Shown here one piece after another: positions 1 through 9,909 of a stretch of 64,000 bases of DNA (positions within the stretch are counted from its first letter, which is position 1; each line of letters begins with the position of its first letter). The DNA lies in contig CP185379.1 of the NCBI GenBank assembly GCA_049177215.1, forward strand, positions 1,736,001 through 1,800,000, written 5' to 3'. The stretch is from Pollutiaquabacter aromativorans. Lineage in GTDB: Bacteria > Bacteroidota > Bacteroidia > AKYH767-A > 2013-40CM-41-45. Position numbers and translations under genes: made by a program. Below the pieces are notes generated by a model, which saw only the letters and a list, made by a program, of their open reading frames with translations, was not told where the DNA came from and ran no database searches.

Positions 1-669
1 GCTCATCATCTCGTCGGTCGACATTCCGTAATCGGAAACCTGGTAGGTGAAATAATCGGGGTAGCCGAGTCCTTCCACCACTTTGTTTCGCAGGTCGCGC
101 AGGTTCATCAGACCGGGCTTCAACTCCGCGCCTACCGCCTTGCTGGCCTCCCAGGCCTTGCGGCGCATGGTCGTATCCCTGACATCGGCGAGCATGGAGT
201 CGATGTCGTTCGGGGTGACTTCCTTTCCGTCGATTGAAAACTTATAGCCGTATAAGTTCTCCGTTTGAGCCGTTCCGGCCCGGATAAGCTCCTTCACCGT
301 CTCCGAAGCCGACTCCGGATTACCGGCTGCGAGGTACAGGATCTTCTTCAGTTGCTTGACCTGCAAGGCTGTCAGGTCCTTCTCATGCTCCAGATACTTT
401 CTTGCCTTTTCGATATTCTCCTTACTACCGGTAAAATTGGCCATCGCTTCATCGGCAATGCGGGATTCATAAGCGTTCACGGTATCGCCGGCCACGATGT
501 GGGTATTGACCTTCCACTGGCCTTCACTGGAAGCCGTATATAACTCACGGTTCTTCTTGTTGTAGTCGTCCAAGTAGGTCTGAACTTCTTGTTGAATACC
601 CTGCTGGGTGTTTCCGCACGAAGCGAGTACGATCAACAAAGCGGGGAGGAACTTCGATAGGCTTTTCAT
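1..669 (-). CDS. M2-family peptidyl-dipeptidase (ACE-like), N-terminal part, lipoprotein
   Basis: Only the first 223 codons are present; the reading frame is still open at base 1. I translated it from the reverse complement starting at the ATG at 669-667. The N-terminus is a lipoprotein signal: a short basic start, a hydrophobic stretch and a lipobox LASC (Cys at residue 18), so the protein is probably anchored to the envelope. The following sequence (residues about 25-223, with stretches such as DLRNKVVEGLGYPDYF near the end) resembles bacterial M2 metallopeptidases, which remove C-terminal dipeptides. The zinc motif HExxH would lie beyond the window edge, so catalytic competence cannot be judged. 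A TAGTTTTG promoter-like element lies about 20 bases upstream of the start. The family call comes from recalled sequence similarity. Confidence 0.8.
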   Translation of the reverse strand, partial: MKSLSKFLPALLIVLASCGNTQQGIQQEVQTYLDDYNKKNRELYTASSEGQWKVNTHIVAGDTVNAYESRIADEAMANFTGSKENIEKARKYLEHEKDLTALQVKQLKKILYLAAGNPESASETVKELIRAGTAQTENLYGYKFSIDGKEVTPNDIDSMLADVRDTTMRRKAWEASKAVGAELKPGLMNLRDLRNKVVEGLGYPDYFTYQVSDYGMSTDEMMS

Positions 670-686
670 CCGATGGGTTTATCCTG

Positions 687-694
687 CAAAACTA
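687..694 (-). promoter_or_regulatory. Promoter -7 element (TAGTTTTG)
   Basis: The complement of 687-694 reads TAGTTTTG, matching the Bacteroidota -7 consensus TAnnTTTG. It is 18 bases upstream of the peptidase ATG. I see no convincing TTG at the -33 distance. Confidence 0.45.
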
Positions 695-886
695 CGCATT
701 CGCCAAGTTTTGAAGCGCCTTAGCTTTCCCTTCAATGCTGCGGTTCCCGACAAGCCCGAAAAGCGCGTCCAGCAAGGGATTTCAGGCTTTCTAGTTTAAA
801 ATGACGTTAAAATGCCTTACATTAGTCGCTCTTCCTTCTTTTACATCTTATACAACACAAACGTGAAACTCACCTCTAAACCTGGA

Positions 887-3800
887 ATGCTGCAGTCATT
901 CCTTTTTCCGCGCCTCAACAGCAACTTTGGTTCACTTTCCCGGAAAAGTACTTTCTCCCTACTGGCACTGCTTGGATGCCTCTTAATTTCGGCCAGGTTG
1001 AAAGCAGGAGATGCTTGTATGCAGTTACCCATTTCACTTGCCGACCGCGTCAACCAGTCCGAGCTGATCATTGAAGGTGAAATCATCAGCAGTCAGTCGA
1101 AGTGGAATGTTGAACGAAACATGATCTTCACGGTAAGTCAGATTCGTGTTTTCAAACTGTTTAAAGGCAGCTTATCAGGCTCGGTAGTTACACTGCTTAC
1201 GGAAGGAGGACAGGATGGACTTGATCTCATTGAAGTAGGCAATGAATTCATGCCGGTCGTCGGTGAGCAAGGCGTGTTCATGCTCAAAATGAACTCGAAG
1301 ATTCCGAACCTGGCCATTCGGTTTCAGGGCCCACTCTATACCTGCTTCATGGCGCATCAAAGCACGGTCATGTACAACCTCTTTGATAAAACAGCCAACA
1401 GTCCGTTTCAACAATTCAACAGTATTCCATACGGACTATATCCGGCCATTCATCAGATCACCGGGCAGTACCACACGGAATTGATTACGAATACCCGGCT
1501 CAACCAGGCCTTACAGCAAACACAGTCAGGAAATCAGGTGAACGCGGTTCCGACTATCACCTCGTTCACTCCGACGACGATCACCGCCGGCACCCGCAGC
1601 CTGCTTACCATCAACGGTACCAATTTCGGTGCATCGCGTGGAGCAGGTTTCGTCGAGTTTCGCAATGCCAACGATGGAGGAGCCAGCTGGGTGCAGGCCA
1701 AAGCAAGTGACTACCGAACCTGGACCAACACACAGATCACGGTCTGGGTTCCCTCCAGTTCACTTTCCAATGGCCCTTCCGCCGGAACCGGCCAGATCCG
1801 GGTCACGAACAACGATCCGAATATCGCCACCAGTACAGGAACACTGACGGTCACCTATTCTGTCATCAACGTGGAATTCGACGGCAAGGGTCAGTACACG
1901 GAACACCAGAACGACAATACCACAGGTGGCTACACCTTCCAATGCGAAGCCGCCACCTTTGCCGCGAATGCCCCTGCTGTCGCCGCCTTTACCCGTGCCA
2001 TGAACACCTGGACCTGCAGTACCAACATGAATTGGATCCTGGGAGCAAACACAGCCGTGGACACTGCACTTGCCGATGGCATCAATATCGTTCGCTTTGA
2101 CAAAGGCCCCAGCCTGCCTGCCGGTGTATTGGGCAGAGCTACTAGCCGGTTTTCCGGTTGTATCAATGCAGCGGCTCCCAGTGATACCGTCTGGACAGTC
2201 ACCGAAGTCGATGTCGTGTACGATGATGGTGCTGCAGGCCTTTCCTGGAATTTCTCGACAGCCAACGCCACCTTCTCGCAAATCGACTTTGAAACGGTCA
2301 CTGTACACGAATTGGGGCACGCGCATCAGTTGCAGCACATCATCAATTCGGGCGCGATCATGCACTACTCCATCTCGAATGGTCAAACCTCCCGGGTGCT
2401 CTCGCCTACGATCGATGTCCCGGCCGGAAATTTCGTCATGACCCGGAGTACCGCAGCCCACGGAGCCTGCAAACCTTCTCCCATGACGAGCCTCTCTCTG
2501 GCGGCCTCCGTTTCCATTGCCGCCAGTCCGGGAACCAGCGTTTGTTCGAACACCAGTGTGACATTTACGGCTACCCCCGTCCTACCCGCCGGAACCGCCA
2601 CTTATACCTGGAAAAAGAACGGCGTTACGGTTGGCACGAACAGCACCACCTACACGAATGCATCCTGGGTCAACGGCGATCAGGTACAAGTGGTGATGAG
2701 CGTCTCGGGCGGTTGCAATCAAACCGTCAATTCGAATACGCTCACCATGACGGTCAGCACGGCTGTTACCGCATCCGTCAGTATCGCCGCTTCACCTGGC
2801 ACAACCGTCTGCAACGGGACGAATGTGACCTTCACCGCTACCCCCACCAACGGAGGCACGACACCTGCTTACCAATGGAAATTAAACGGAAGTAACGTCG
2901 GTACCAACAGCCCCACCTACTCGAACGCCGCTCTGGCGAACGGAAACACCGTCTCTTGCGTGATGACCAGCAATGCCAATTGCGTAACCGGTAGTCCCGC
3001 AACATCCAACACCCTGACCATGACGGTGAACACAACACCATCGGTCTCGATCTCTCCTGCAACGGTTACAATCTGTTCCGGCCAAAGCACGACCCTCACC
3101 GCTTCCGGTGCCTCGACCTACGCCTGGTCGCCGGGCGGTGCGACAACCGCGGCCATCACGGTAACTCCCGGAGCAACCACCACTTATACCGTCATTGGCA
3201 CGACCGGCTCCTGCACGGCTTCCGCTACCAGGTTGGTAACGGTGAACACCACTCCTTCGGTTTCCATATCACCTGCATCCGCAACGATCTGCTCCGGACA
3301 AAGCACGACCCTGACGGCATCGGGCGCGACTTCCTACAGTTGGGCTCCCGGTGGAGCGATAACCGCCGCTGTTACGGTGAACCCCGGCGCTACAACCACC
3401 TACACCGTCATCGGCACTACCGGTTCGTGTACCGCCTCCGCAACCCGATTGGTAACGGTCAATACAACGCCTACTGTTTCGATTTCTCCCGCAACAGCAA
3501 CTATTTGTTCCGGACAAAGCACGACGCTGACGGCCTCAGGAGCAACCAGCTACAGTTGGACTCCCGGCGGAGCAATCACCGCCGCCGTTACGGTGTCACC
3601 CGGAGCCACTACCACCTACACCGTCATCGGTACTACCGGCTCGTGTACCGCTTCTGCCACGCGATTGGTAACCGTCAATACGACCCCGACCATCACGATT
3701 TCTCCTGCTTCGACAACGATCTGTAACGGAAGCAGCACCACACTCACCGCTTCCGGCGGAACCACTTATTCCTGGACTCCGGGAGGAGCGACGTCGGCTG

Positions 3801-6055
3801 CCATTACGGTATCGCCCACCACCACAACCGCTTACACAGTGGTCGGCACTTCGGGTAGTTGCAGCGCCAATGCCATCGCAACCGTCACCGTAACGCAGGT
3901 TCCGATCGCGGTGAGTCCCACCAGTACGACCATCTGCTCCGGACAGAACACCACGCTCACCGCTTCCGGCGCCACCACGTATTCCTGGTCGCCGGGTGGA
4001 GCCACTACCGCTGCAGTTACGGTTGCGCCGACGAGCGCGACTACCTATACGGTGACGGGCACGGTCAGCGGTTGTACGAAGACCGCGACAGCCACCGTCA
4101 ATGTCACCACCGTCAGCGTTTCCATCTCGCCGGCATCGACGACCATTTGCGCCGGCCAAAGCACGACCCTGACCGCTTCCGGTGCGACTACCTATGCCTG
4201 GACGCCTGGAGGAGCTACTACGGCCGCCATTACGGTATCGCCCACCACCACAACAGCGTATACCGTTGTCGGAACTACCGCAGGTTGCAGCGTTAATGCC
4301 ATTGCAACCGTCACCGTTACTTCCCTCCCAACCATCACCATCTCCCCTGCTTCGACAACGATCTGTAACGGCAGCAGCACAACGCTGACGGCTTCCGGAG
4401 GAACCAGCTATTCGTGGACACCCGGTGGTGCGACAACAGCCGCCATAACGGTATCGCCCACCGCGACTACTGCTTATACGGTAGTCGGCACTTCCGCCGG
4501 CTGCAGCGCCAATGCCATCGCAACCGTCACCGTAACGCAGGTTCCGATCGCGGTGAGTCCCACCAGCACGACCATCTGCTCCGGACAGAACACCACACTC
4601 ACCGCTTCCGGCGCCACAACGTATTCCTGGTCGCCGGGTGGAGCCACTACCGCTGCAATCACGGTCGCACCGACCAGCGCGACTACCTATACTGTGACCG
4701 GCACGGTCAGCGGTTGTACGAAGACCGCCACAGCCACCGTCAATGTCACGACCGTCAACATCGTCATCTCTCCGCCTACCGCCAGTATTTGTCCGGGAGG
4801 CAACATCACCCTGACCGCTTCCGGCGGAACCACTTATGTCTGGGCGCCGGGTGGCGCTACGACCGCGGCCGTAACCGTATCTCCGACTAGTACGACAACC
4901 TATACCGTCACCAGCGCAAGCGGCGGCTGTCCGGGAAGCGCCACGCGTGTGGTGACGGTCAATCCCTCCGTTACTGCAAGCATCAACATCGCGCCGACAC
5001 CCGGCAATTCCATTTGCAGCGGAACCTCCGTGCTGTTTACCGCAACGATTTCGAATGGAGGCGCCAGTCCGGTTTATCAATGGACCCGAAACGGTACTAC
5101 TGTTGGACCGAATGCTAACGCTTACCCGACTTCCACCCTTTCCAATGGCGATATCATTTCCTGCACACTGACCAGCAATGCCGCTTGTGTCACCAATCCT
5201 ACGGTGGTGTCCAATCCGGTAACCATGACGGTCAGCGGCGGCCTGCCGACGATCAGCTCCTTCACACCGACGAGCGGGACATCCGGCACCACTGTTACGA
5301 TCAACGGCACGAACTTCGTCGGGGTCAGCGCGGTGAAGTTCAACGGAACCAATGCCTCGTTCACGGTGGTGAACGCTACCCAGATCACCGCTACGGTTCC
5401 GGCCGGCGCCACCACAGGACTGATCAGTGTCACCAACAACTGTGGAACCGGAAACAGTGCAACCAACTTCACCGTAGGTGCAGCCACTGCGAACCTGAGT
5501 CTTCAGGTCTTGTTACAGGGCATGTATATCGGCAGCGGACAAATGATCGCGGCCATCAACCCATCCGGAAATCCGAATGCCTGCGATACGATCACCGTAT
5601 CCCTGGCTGCCGCCACATCACCCTATGCCATCCTGTATTCGAACAAGGATACCATCAACCTCTCCGGACTCGGCGTCTTTACGTTCCCGGGCGCAGTCAT
5701 CGGCAGCAGTTATTACATCGTCGTTCGCCACCGCAATAGTCTCGAAACCTGGAGTGCAGCACCGGTATCCTTCAGCAGCTCGAACATTTCGTACAATTTC
5801 CAAAACTCCGCCGCGCAAGCCTATGGCAGCAACCAGGCCAGCCTGGGAGGTGGCAAGTTCGGACTCCATTCAGGAGATACGAATCAAGATGACCTCATTG
5901 AAGCTTCCGACTATTCCGCGGTGGAGAACGCTGTTCAGTCCTTCCTCTTCGGCTATGTAGCCACCGATCTGAACGGGGATCAATTGGTAGAGGCATCCGA
6001 TTATTCGCTGGTCGAGAACAACAGCTTGCTGTTCCTGTTCACTGCCGCACCCTAA
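887..6055 (+). CDS. Giant secreted matrixin-like metalloprotease with Ig-like repeats and dockerin-like C-terminus
   Basis: I chose ATG 887 (1722 aa) over ATG 812 because it puts a hydrophobic signal peptide (LLALLGCLLISARLKAG) near the N-terminus; the longer form would bury it. Order of parts: unknown N-terminal domain (about 45-215), IPT/TIG domain (about 221-300), zinc-protease domain with HELGHAHQLQH at about residue 474 and a downstream Met-turn IMHYS, two Ig-like domains (about 540-710), nine near-identical Ig-like repeats of about 71 aa (714-1360), another Ig-like domain, a second IPT/TIG domain (about 1451-1530), and a final module of about 190 aa ending in two DxNxDxxIEASDY-type loops. 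The HExxHxxxxxH pattern is that of matrixin/metzincin proteases. No classical T9SS domain is visible at the end; the same tail closes the protein at 21243-24618. It is probably secreted to the cell surface. The peptide substrate is unknown. Confidence 0.85.
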   Translation: MLQSFLFPRLNSNFGSLSRKSTFSLLALLGCLLISARLKAGDACMQLPISLADRVNQSELIIEGEIISSQSKWNVERNMIFTVSQIRVFKLFKGSLSGSVVTLLTEGGQDGLDLIEVGNEFMPVVGEQGVFMLKMNSKIPNLAIRFQGPLYTCFMAHQSTVMYNLFDKTANSPFQQFNSIPYGLYPAIHQITGQYHTELITNTRLNQALQQTQSGNQVNAVPTITSFTPTTITAGTRSLLTINGTNFGASRGAGFVEFRNANDGGASWVQAKASDYRTWTNTQITVWVPSSSLSNGPSAGTGQIRVTNNDPNIATSTGTLTVTYSVINVEFDGKGQYTEHQNDNTTGGYTFQCEAATFAANAPAVAAFTRAMNTWTCSTNMNWILGANTAVDTALADGINIVRFDKGPSLPAGVLGRATSRFSGCINAAAPSDTVWTVTEVDVVYDDGAAGLSWNFSTANATFSQIDFETVTVHELGHAHQLQHIINSGAIMHYSISNGQTSRVLSPTIDVPAGNFVMTRSTAAHGACKPSPMTSLSLAASVSIAASPGTSVCSNTSVTFTATPVLPAGTATYTWKKNGVTVGTNSTTYTNASWVNGDQVQVVMSVSGGCNQTVNSNTLTMTVSTAVTASVSIAASPGTTVCNGTNVTFTATPTNGGTTPAYQWKLNGSNVGTNSPTYSNAALANGNTVSCVMTSNANCVTGSPATSNTLTMTVNTTPSVSISPATVTICSGQSTTLTASGASTYAWSPGGATTAAITVTPGATTTYTVIGTTGSCTASATRLVTVNTTPSVSISPASATICSGQSTTLTASGATSYSWAPGGAITAAVTVNPGATTTYTVIGTTGSCTASATRLVTVNTTPTVSISPATATICSGQSTTLTASGATSYSWTPGGAITAAVTVSPGATTTYTVIGTTGSCTASATRLVTVNTTPTITISPASTTICNGSSTTLTASGGTTYSWTPGGATSAAITVSPTTTTAYTVVGTSGSCSANAIATVTVTQVPIAVSPTSTTICSGQNTTLTASGATTYSWSPGGATTAAVTVAPTSATTYTVTGTVSGCTKTATATVNVTTVSVSISPASTTICAGQSTTLTASGATTYAWTPGGATTAAITVSPTTTTAYTVVGTTAGCSVNAIATVTVTSLPTITISPASTTICNGSSTTLTASGGTSYSWTPGGATTAAITVSPTATTAYTVVGTSAGCSANAIATVTVTQVPIAVSPTSTTICSGQNTTLTASGATTYSWSPGGATTAAITVAPTSATTYTVTGTVSGCTKTATATVNVTTVNIVISPPTASICPGGNITLTASGGTTYVWAPGGATTAAVTVSPTSTTTYTVTSASGGCPGSATRVVTVNPSVTASINIAPTPGNSICSGTSVLFTATISNGGASPVYQWTRNGTTVGPNANAYPTSTLSNGDIISCTLTSNAACVTNPTVVSNPVTMTVSGGLPTISSFTPTSGTSGTTVTINGTNFVGVSAVKFNGTNASFTVVNATQITATVPAGATTGLISVTNNCGTGNSATNFTVGAATANLSLQVLLQGMYIGSGQMIAAINPSGNPNACDTITVSLAAATSPYAILYSNKDTINLSGLGVFTFPGAVIGSSYYIVVRHRNSLETWSAAPVSFSSSNISYNFQNSAAQAYGSNQASLGGGKFGLHSGDTNQDDLIEASDYSAVENAVQSFLFGYVATDLNGDQLVEASDYSLVENNSLLFLFTAAP
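3028..4965 (+). repeat. Nine tandem Ig-like coding repeats, ~213 bp each
   Basis: Nine in-frame units each contain ICSGQSTTLTASG, a YxWxPGG core and a TTYTVxGT segment. Units 4-5 and 7-8 are closest to each other: the DNA around 3899 (gttccgatcgcggtgagtcc) recurs exactly at 4541, 642 bp (three units) downstream. This points to duplication or gene conversion of a multi-unit block. The repeats probably form a stalk. Confidence 0.9.
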
Positions 6056-6114
6056 GCGCCAATATCTGAACGTTCTGAAAATCAAGGGGGAAAATCTCTG
6101 CAGCAGCCGATACC

Positions 6115-6143
6115 TTGATTTCAGTTGAAAATTCGTATATTTG
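6115..6143 (+). promoter_or_regulatory. Bacteroidota-type promoter for tRNA-Ala
   Basis: TTG at 6115-6117 and TATATTTG at 6136-6143 are separated by 18 bases, fitting the -33 TTTG / -7 TAnnTTTG promoter of the phylum. The tRNA starts 41 bases after the -7 element. Confidence 0.7.
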
Positions 6144-6183
6144 CAACCGCCTAAACAGCAAATTCTGCTCTTTAGGCGGACAC

Positions 6184-6257
6184 GGGGGATTAGCTCAGCT
6201 GGCTAGAGCGTTTGCATGGCATGCAAAAGGTCATCGGTTCGACTCCGATATTCTCCA
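6184..6257 (+). tRNA. tRNA-Ala (GGC)
   Basis: A full cloverleaf can be drawn: 7-bp acceptor GGGGGAT/ATTCTCC, D stem GCTC/GAGC, anticodon stem TTTGC/GCAAA with loop ATGGCAT (anticodon GGC), T stem ATCGG/CCGAT with TTCGACT loop, discriminator A. The 3' CCA is not encoded. Confidence 0.95.
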
Positions 6258-6260
6258 CTC

Positions 6261-6291
6261 AAAAGGCTGACCGTTTGGTCGGCCTTTTTTT
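6261..6291 (+). terminator. Rho-independent terminator after tRNA-Ala
   Basis: A hairpin AAAGGCTGACC / GGTCGGCCTTT with a GTTT loop is followed by a T run, starting four bases after the tRNA. Confidence 0.85.
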
Positions 6292-6335
6292 ATTGGCCCT
6301 GTCACGTGTACGGCATTGATTAAATTCGGCGGATC

Positions 6336-7475
6336 ATGAGCATCAGTTACTGGGAACAAACGTCCTTTTTCGCACCCGCGGATGTCCTCATCATCGGCAG
6401 CGGGATCGTCGGGCTGAATGCCGCTTTGTACCTGAAACGGAAATCCCCCGAACTCACCGTCACCATCATCGACCGGGGGATCCTGCCCTTCGGAGCATCC
6501 ACGCGCAACGCCGGCTTTGCCTGCTTCGGAAGTCCGTCCGAGATACTGGCCGATCTGAAAAAGCAGAACGAAGATGCGGTCTTCTCCCTGGTCGAACGCC
6601 GCTGGAAAGGACTACTGCGGTTACGGGAAAATCTCGGCGACGCGGCGATTGCTTATGAAGCCTTCGGCAGCCACGAAGTATTCCGCAAGGAAGACGAAGT
6701 CCTTTATCAGACTTGCCTTGAGCAGCTCCCCTATCTGAATCGTCAACTGAAGACCATCACAGGCACCGACGAGAACTACGGCATCAGCAGCGAACGCATC
6801 AGCGATTTCGGCTTCCGGAACATCCGGCACATGTTGTTCAACAGGAGCGAAGGTCAGCTCGACACCGGCCGGATGATCGAAGCGCTCTTGCACAAAGTGC
6901 GCGGGCTTGGTGTAAGGATCCTGAACGGACTCACCGTGGAGGCGATAGAATCAAACAGCAGTGGCGCCGTCGTGATGTGCAAAGATGACATTCGCTTTTC
7001 CGCACGCCAGGTGTTGCTCGCTACCAACGGATTCACCAAAACGCTGTTACCGGAAGTGGACGTACAGCCTGCGCGTGCCCAGGTGTTCGTGACGGATCCG
7101 ATTCCCGGTCTACCGTTTCGCGGCTGCTTTCACTACGACGAAGGGTTCTACTATTTCCGCAACATCGGGGATCGCATCCTGCTCGGCGGCGGACGCAACC
7201 TCAACATCGCGGGCGAAACGACGATGGACATGACCCTGACAGACCAGATCCAAAGCGCACTGGACCGTTTATTGCACGAAACCATTGCACCCGGGAAAAA
7301 CGCGAAAGTCGCGATGCGCTGGAGCGGTATCATGGGCATCGGCGAAGTGAAAGCTCCGATTCTGCAGCAAGTCAGGCCCGCTGTATATACCGCTGTCAGA
7401 ATGGGTGGAATGGGTGTAGCCCTGGCAAGCCTTGTCGGCGAAGAAGCCGCGGATATGCTGCTCGGGGACCGCTGA
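6336..7475 (+). CDS. FAD-dependent oxidoreductase, DAO family
   Basis: This 379-aa protein has a dinucleotide-binding motif near the N-terminus (IIGSGIVGLNAALYLK, residues about 20-35) followed by the acidic end of the second beta strand, and a C-terminal GG(G/M)GVA-type FAD contact (MGGMGVALAS). The order and length match the D-amino-acid oxidase / glycine oxidase fold, which oxidises primary or secondary amines with release of H2O2. There is no signal peptide, so it is cytoplasmic. The substrate cannot be told from sequence; relatives include gamma-glutamylputrescine and glycine oxidases. It stands alone between the tRNA terminator and tamL. Confidence 0.8.
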   Translation: MSISYWEQTSFFAPADVLIIGSGIVGLNAALYLKRKSPELTVTIIDRGILPFGASTRNAGFACFGSPSEILADLKKQNEDAVFSLVERRWKGLLRLRENLGDAAIAYEAFGSHEVFRKEDEVLYQTCLEQLPYLNRQLKTITGTDENYGISSERISDFGFRNIRHMLFNRSEGQLDTGRMIEALLHKVRGLGVRILNGLTVEAIESNSSGAVVMCKDDIRFSARQVLLATNGFTKTLLPEVDVQPARAQVFVTDPIPGLPFRGCFHYDEGFYYFRNIGDRILLGGGRNLNIAGETTMDMTLTDQIQSALDRLLHETIAPGKNAKVAMRWSGIMGIGEVKAPILQQVRPAVYTAVRMGGMGVALASLVGEEAADMLLGDR

Positions 7476-7538
7476 GCTTATTCACCAGGTCGTGTTCAAC
7501 GCCCGTTGCCCGAGCAATGCTCAGGGGCCTAATTATGC

Positions 7539-7546
7539 TATTTTTG
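7539..7546 (+). promoter_or_regulatory. Promoter -7 element (TATTTTTG) for tamL
   Basis: TATTTTTG matches TAnnTTTG and sits 22 bases before the GTG start of the next gene, implying a leader of about 15-18 bases. No TTG occurs at the ideal -33 distance. Confidence 0.45.
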
Positions 7547-7568
7547 CACCGATACGCAGGCCTCACCA

Positions 7569-9908
7569 GTGCTCCACTCCTTTCGGCGTCTAGTTTTTCT
7601 TTTCATTGCAATCAGTGCGCTGGCGGCGTGTCGACCGACGCTATACGTTCCTGCCGATAAATACCTGCTCTCCCAGAATATCATCAAGTCGGATACGACG
7701 ATCCTGGAGAAAGATAAGATCCTCTCGCTGGTCAAGCAGCAACCGAACCGGCTGATCCTTGGCTTCCTGCCGTTTCACCTGACGGTTTACAACATCGGCA
7801 ACACCGGGAAGCCGAACCGTTTCAAGAACTGGCTGAAAAGCATCGGAGAAGAACCGGCTGTGCTCGATCCGCTGCTGACCAATCGTTCCCGGAACCAGAT
7901 CAACCTCTTGCTGCTGCAAAACGGTTTCTTCAATTCCAACGTCACCGATTCCACCAGTTACCACAAGCGCAGGGCCCGGGTCTATTATTCGATCAATTAT
8001 GGTGACGCCTATCGCCTGCAGAAAGTCGATTTCTCGACACGCGATACGGCCTTGCAGCAATACCTCGAGTTGATCCGGACCACCACCCTGTTGAAGCCCG
8101 AGACACGCTACGACGAAGAACTGTTCGAAGAGGAACGGGAACGCATCACCTCCGAGTTGAAGGACCGCGGTTTCTACCAGTTCAGCAAGAATTACATCTC
8201 CTTCAGTGCAGACACGACGGTTGGCGAGCACAGGGTCGATCTGTACGTGTACATCAACCGGATCAACGAAAACGTGGATCCGGCGCTGACGAACGAAGGA
8301 CCGAAACGCTCACACGCGGTCTATTTCCTGCGGAACATATACATACAAACCGACTACGATCCGAAGAATCCAAACGCGGCTGCTCCGGTTGACACCCAAT
8401 TGGTCAATGGCTATTACCTGTTAGGCAATCATCCGCAGCACTTCATCCGCGACCAGACCCTGCTCGATTGCATCTTCGTAAAAAGCGGCGATCGCTACCT
8501 GCAACGCGACTTCGATTACTCCTATCGCCGTTTACAATCGTTGAACGTGTTCAAGTTCGTGAACATGCTCTTCCGTGAAGTCCCCGACGACAGTTCCGGT
8601 CGTCGTCAACTCGATGTGATCATCCAGTTGACTCCGCTCGACAAGCAGGACTTCACGCTCGAAACGGAGGCGACGCATACCGGAGGTAACCTGGGAATTG
8701 CGGGATCCTTCGGTTACCGGAACAAGAACGTATTCCGCGGAGCCGAAGTGTTTGAATTCCGGATAAAGGGCGCGCTCGAAGCCCTTCCCAACTTCTCCGA
8801 CAGTCTCGAAACCAAGCGACTCCTGTTCTTCAACACCTACGAGATCGGGCCGGAAGTGTCGCTGTCTTTCAAGAAATTCCTGTTGCCGGGTTTCATTACA
8901 CGTAGCACTTCCCGTTACTTCAATCCGAGGTCGACGCTGACAACCGGATTCAATTACCAGGACCGTCCCGACTTCCGCCGGTCCATCCTTAACCTCTCCT
9001 TTGGCTACCAATGGCGCGGATCAACAACACAACGGTTCTCCGTTTTTCCGTTCGAACTGAACTCCGTTTATGTAAAACCGAGTCTGGGTTTCCAGGCTCG
9101 ACTCGACAGCCTGCAGGACCCGCGCCTACGGTACAGCTACGAAAATCACCTCATCACGGCCGCGCGCTTTTCCTGGTTGTACACCGACCAGGAGATCCGG
9201 CCCAACCAGAGTTTTTGGTTCCTGCGCGCGAACTTTGAAATGTCGGGGCTGGTCATGCGCGGCATCGCTCCCTTGTTCAACTGGGAACGGAACGAAGAAG
9301 GCAGCTATGTATTTTCCGGCATCAAGTTTTCGCAGTACATCAAGCCGGATGTGGATGTGAGCTACCACCACATCCTCAACAAGAACAACACCCTCGTTTA
9401 CCGCGTTGCAACCGGCATTGGCTTGCCGTACGGGAATTCCCGGGCGTTGCCGTTTGAAAAAAGCTTCTTCGCCGGCGGCGCCAGCAGCGTCAGAGCCTGG
9501 AGCGCGCGTACACTGGGTCCGGGCTCTTACAATGAATCGCTCAACATCGAACAGAGCGGTGATTTCAAGTTCGAAGCCAATGTCGAGTACCGTTCCTTCC
9601 TCCTCCAACTCTTCGGCTCCACCATATTAGAAGGTGCGGCATTCGTCGATGCCGGCAACGTCTGGACACGAAACGAAGACGCGAGCCGGCCGGGATCGCA
9701 GTTCCGCATCTCCACCTTCGCACGCGAGCTCGGCATCGGCGGCGGATTGGGCATGCGCTTCAACTTCTCCTTCTTCATCCTCCGCCTCGACATGGCCGTC
9801 AAACTGCACGACCCATCCCTCGACCTGTCCGAACGCTGGGTCTATCCCAACCAAAAATTCGTCATCGGCGACATCGTACCGAACCTGGCGATCGGGTACC
9901 CCTTCTGA
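7569..9908 (+). CDS. tamL: TamL-like BamA/TamA-family outer-membrane lipoprotein
   Basis: This 779-aa Omp85-superfamily protein starts at a GTG (7569); no ATG precedes the signal peptide. The first 20 residues form a lipoprotein signal with lipobox LAAC, which distinguishes the Bacteroidota TamL form from BamA. POTRA-like periplasmic repeats occupy about 30-380, including the NGFFNSNV and DRGFYQF segments typical of POTRA domains. The C-terminal half is a 16-strand-type barrel containing the FFAGGASSVRAW motif (equivalent to the VRGF/Y loop of Omp85 proteins), and it ends in a phenylalanine-terminated beta signal (IGYPF). It is expected to insert beta-barrel proteins into the outer membrane, with TamB elsewhere in the genome. 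A heptamer-repeat array begins immediately after its stop codon. Confidence 0.85.
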   Translation: MLHSFRRLVFLFIAISALAACRPTLYVPADKYLLSQNIIKSDTTILEKDKILSLVKQQPNRLILGFLPFHLTVYNIGNTGKPNRFKNWLKSIGEEPAVLDPLLTNRSRNQINLLLLQNGFFNSNVTDSTSYHKRRARVYYSINYGDAYRLQKVDFSTRDTALQQYLELIRTTTLLKPETRYDEELFEEERERITSELKDRGFYQFSKNYISFSADTTVGEHRVDLYVYINRINENVDPALTNEGPKRSHAVYFLRNIYIQTDYDPKNPNAAAPVDTQLVNGYYLLGNHPQHFIRDQTLLDCIFVKSGDRYLQRDFDYSYRRLQSLNVFKFVNMLFREVPDDSSGRRQLDVIIQLTPLDKQDFTLETEATHTGGNLGIAGSFGYRNKNVFRGAEVFEFRIKGALEALPNFSDSLETKRLLFFNTYEIGPEVSLSFKKFLLPGFITRSTSRYFNPRSTLTTGFNYQDRPDFRRSILNLSFGYQWRGSTTQRFSVFPFELNSVYVKPSLGFQARLDSLQDPRLRYSYENHLITAARFSWLYTDQEIRPNQSFWFLRANFEMSGLVMRGIAPLFNWERNEEGSYVFSGIKFSQYIKPDVDVSYHHILNKNNTLVYRVATGIGLPYGNSRALPFEKSFFAGGASSVRAWSARTLGPGSYNESLNIEQSGDFKFEANVEYRSFLLQLFGSTILEGAAFVDAGNVWTRNEDASRPGSQFRISTFARELGIGGGLGMRFNFSFFILRLDMAVKLHDPSLDLSERWVYPNQKFVIGDIVPNLAIGYPF

Positions 9909-9909
9909 T

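Noticed and set aside
3596..5080. Open frame of 494 codons on the minus strand
   Set aside because: It is the antisense shadow of the Ig-like repeat coding DNA, with a Gly/Arg-rich composition unlike a real protein.
7569..9908. Assignment as BamA
   Set aside because: The lipobox at the N-terminus and overall plan fit the TamL group better than BamA.
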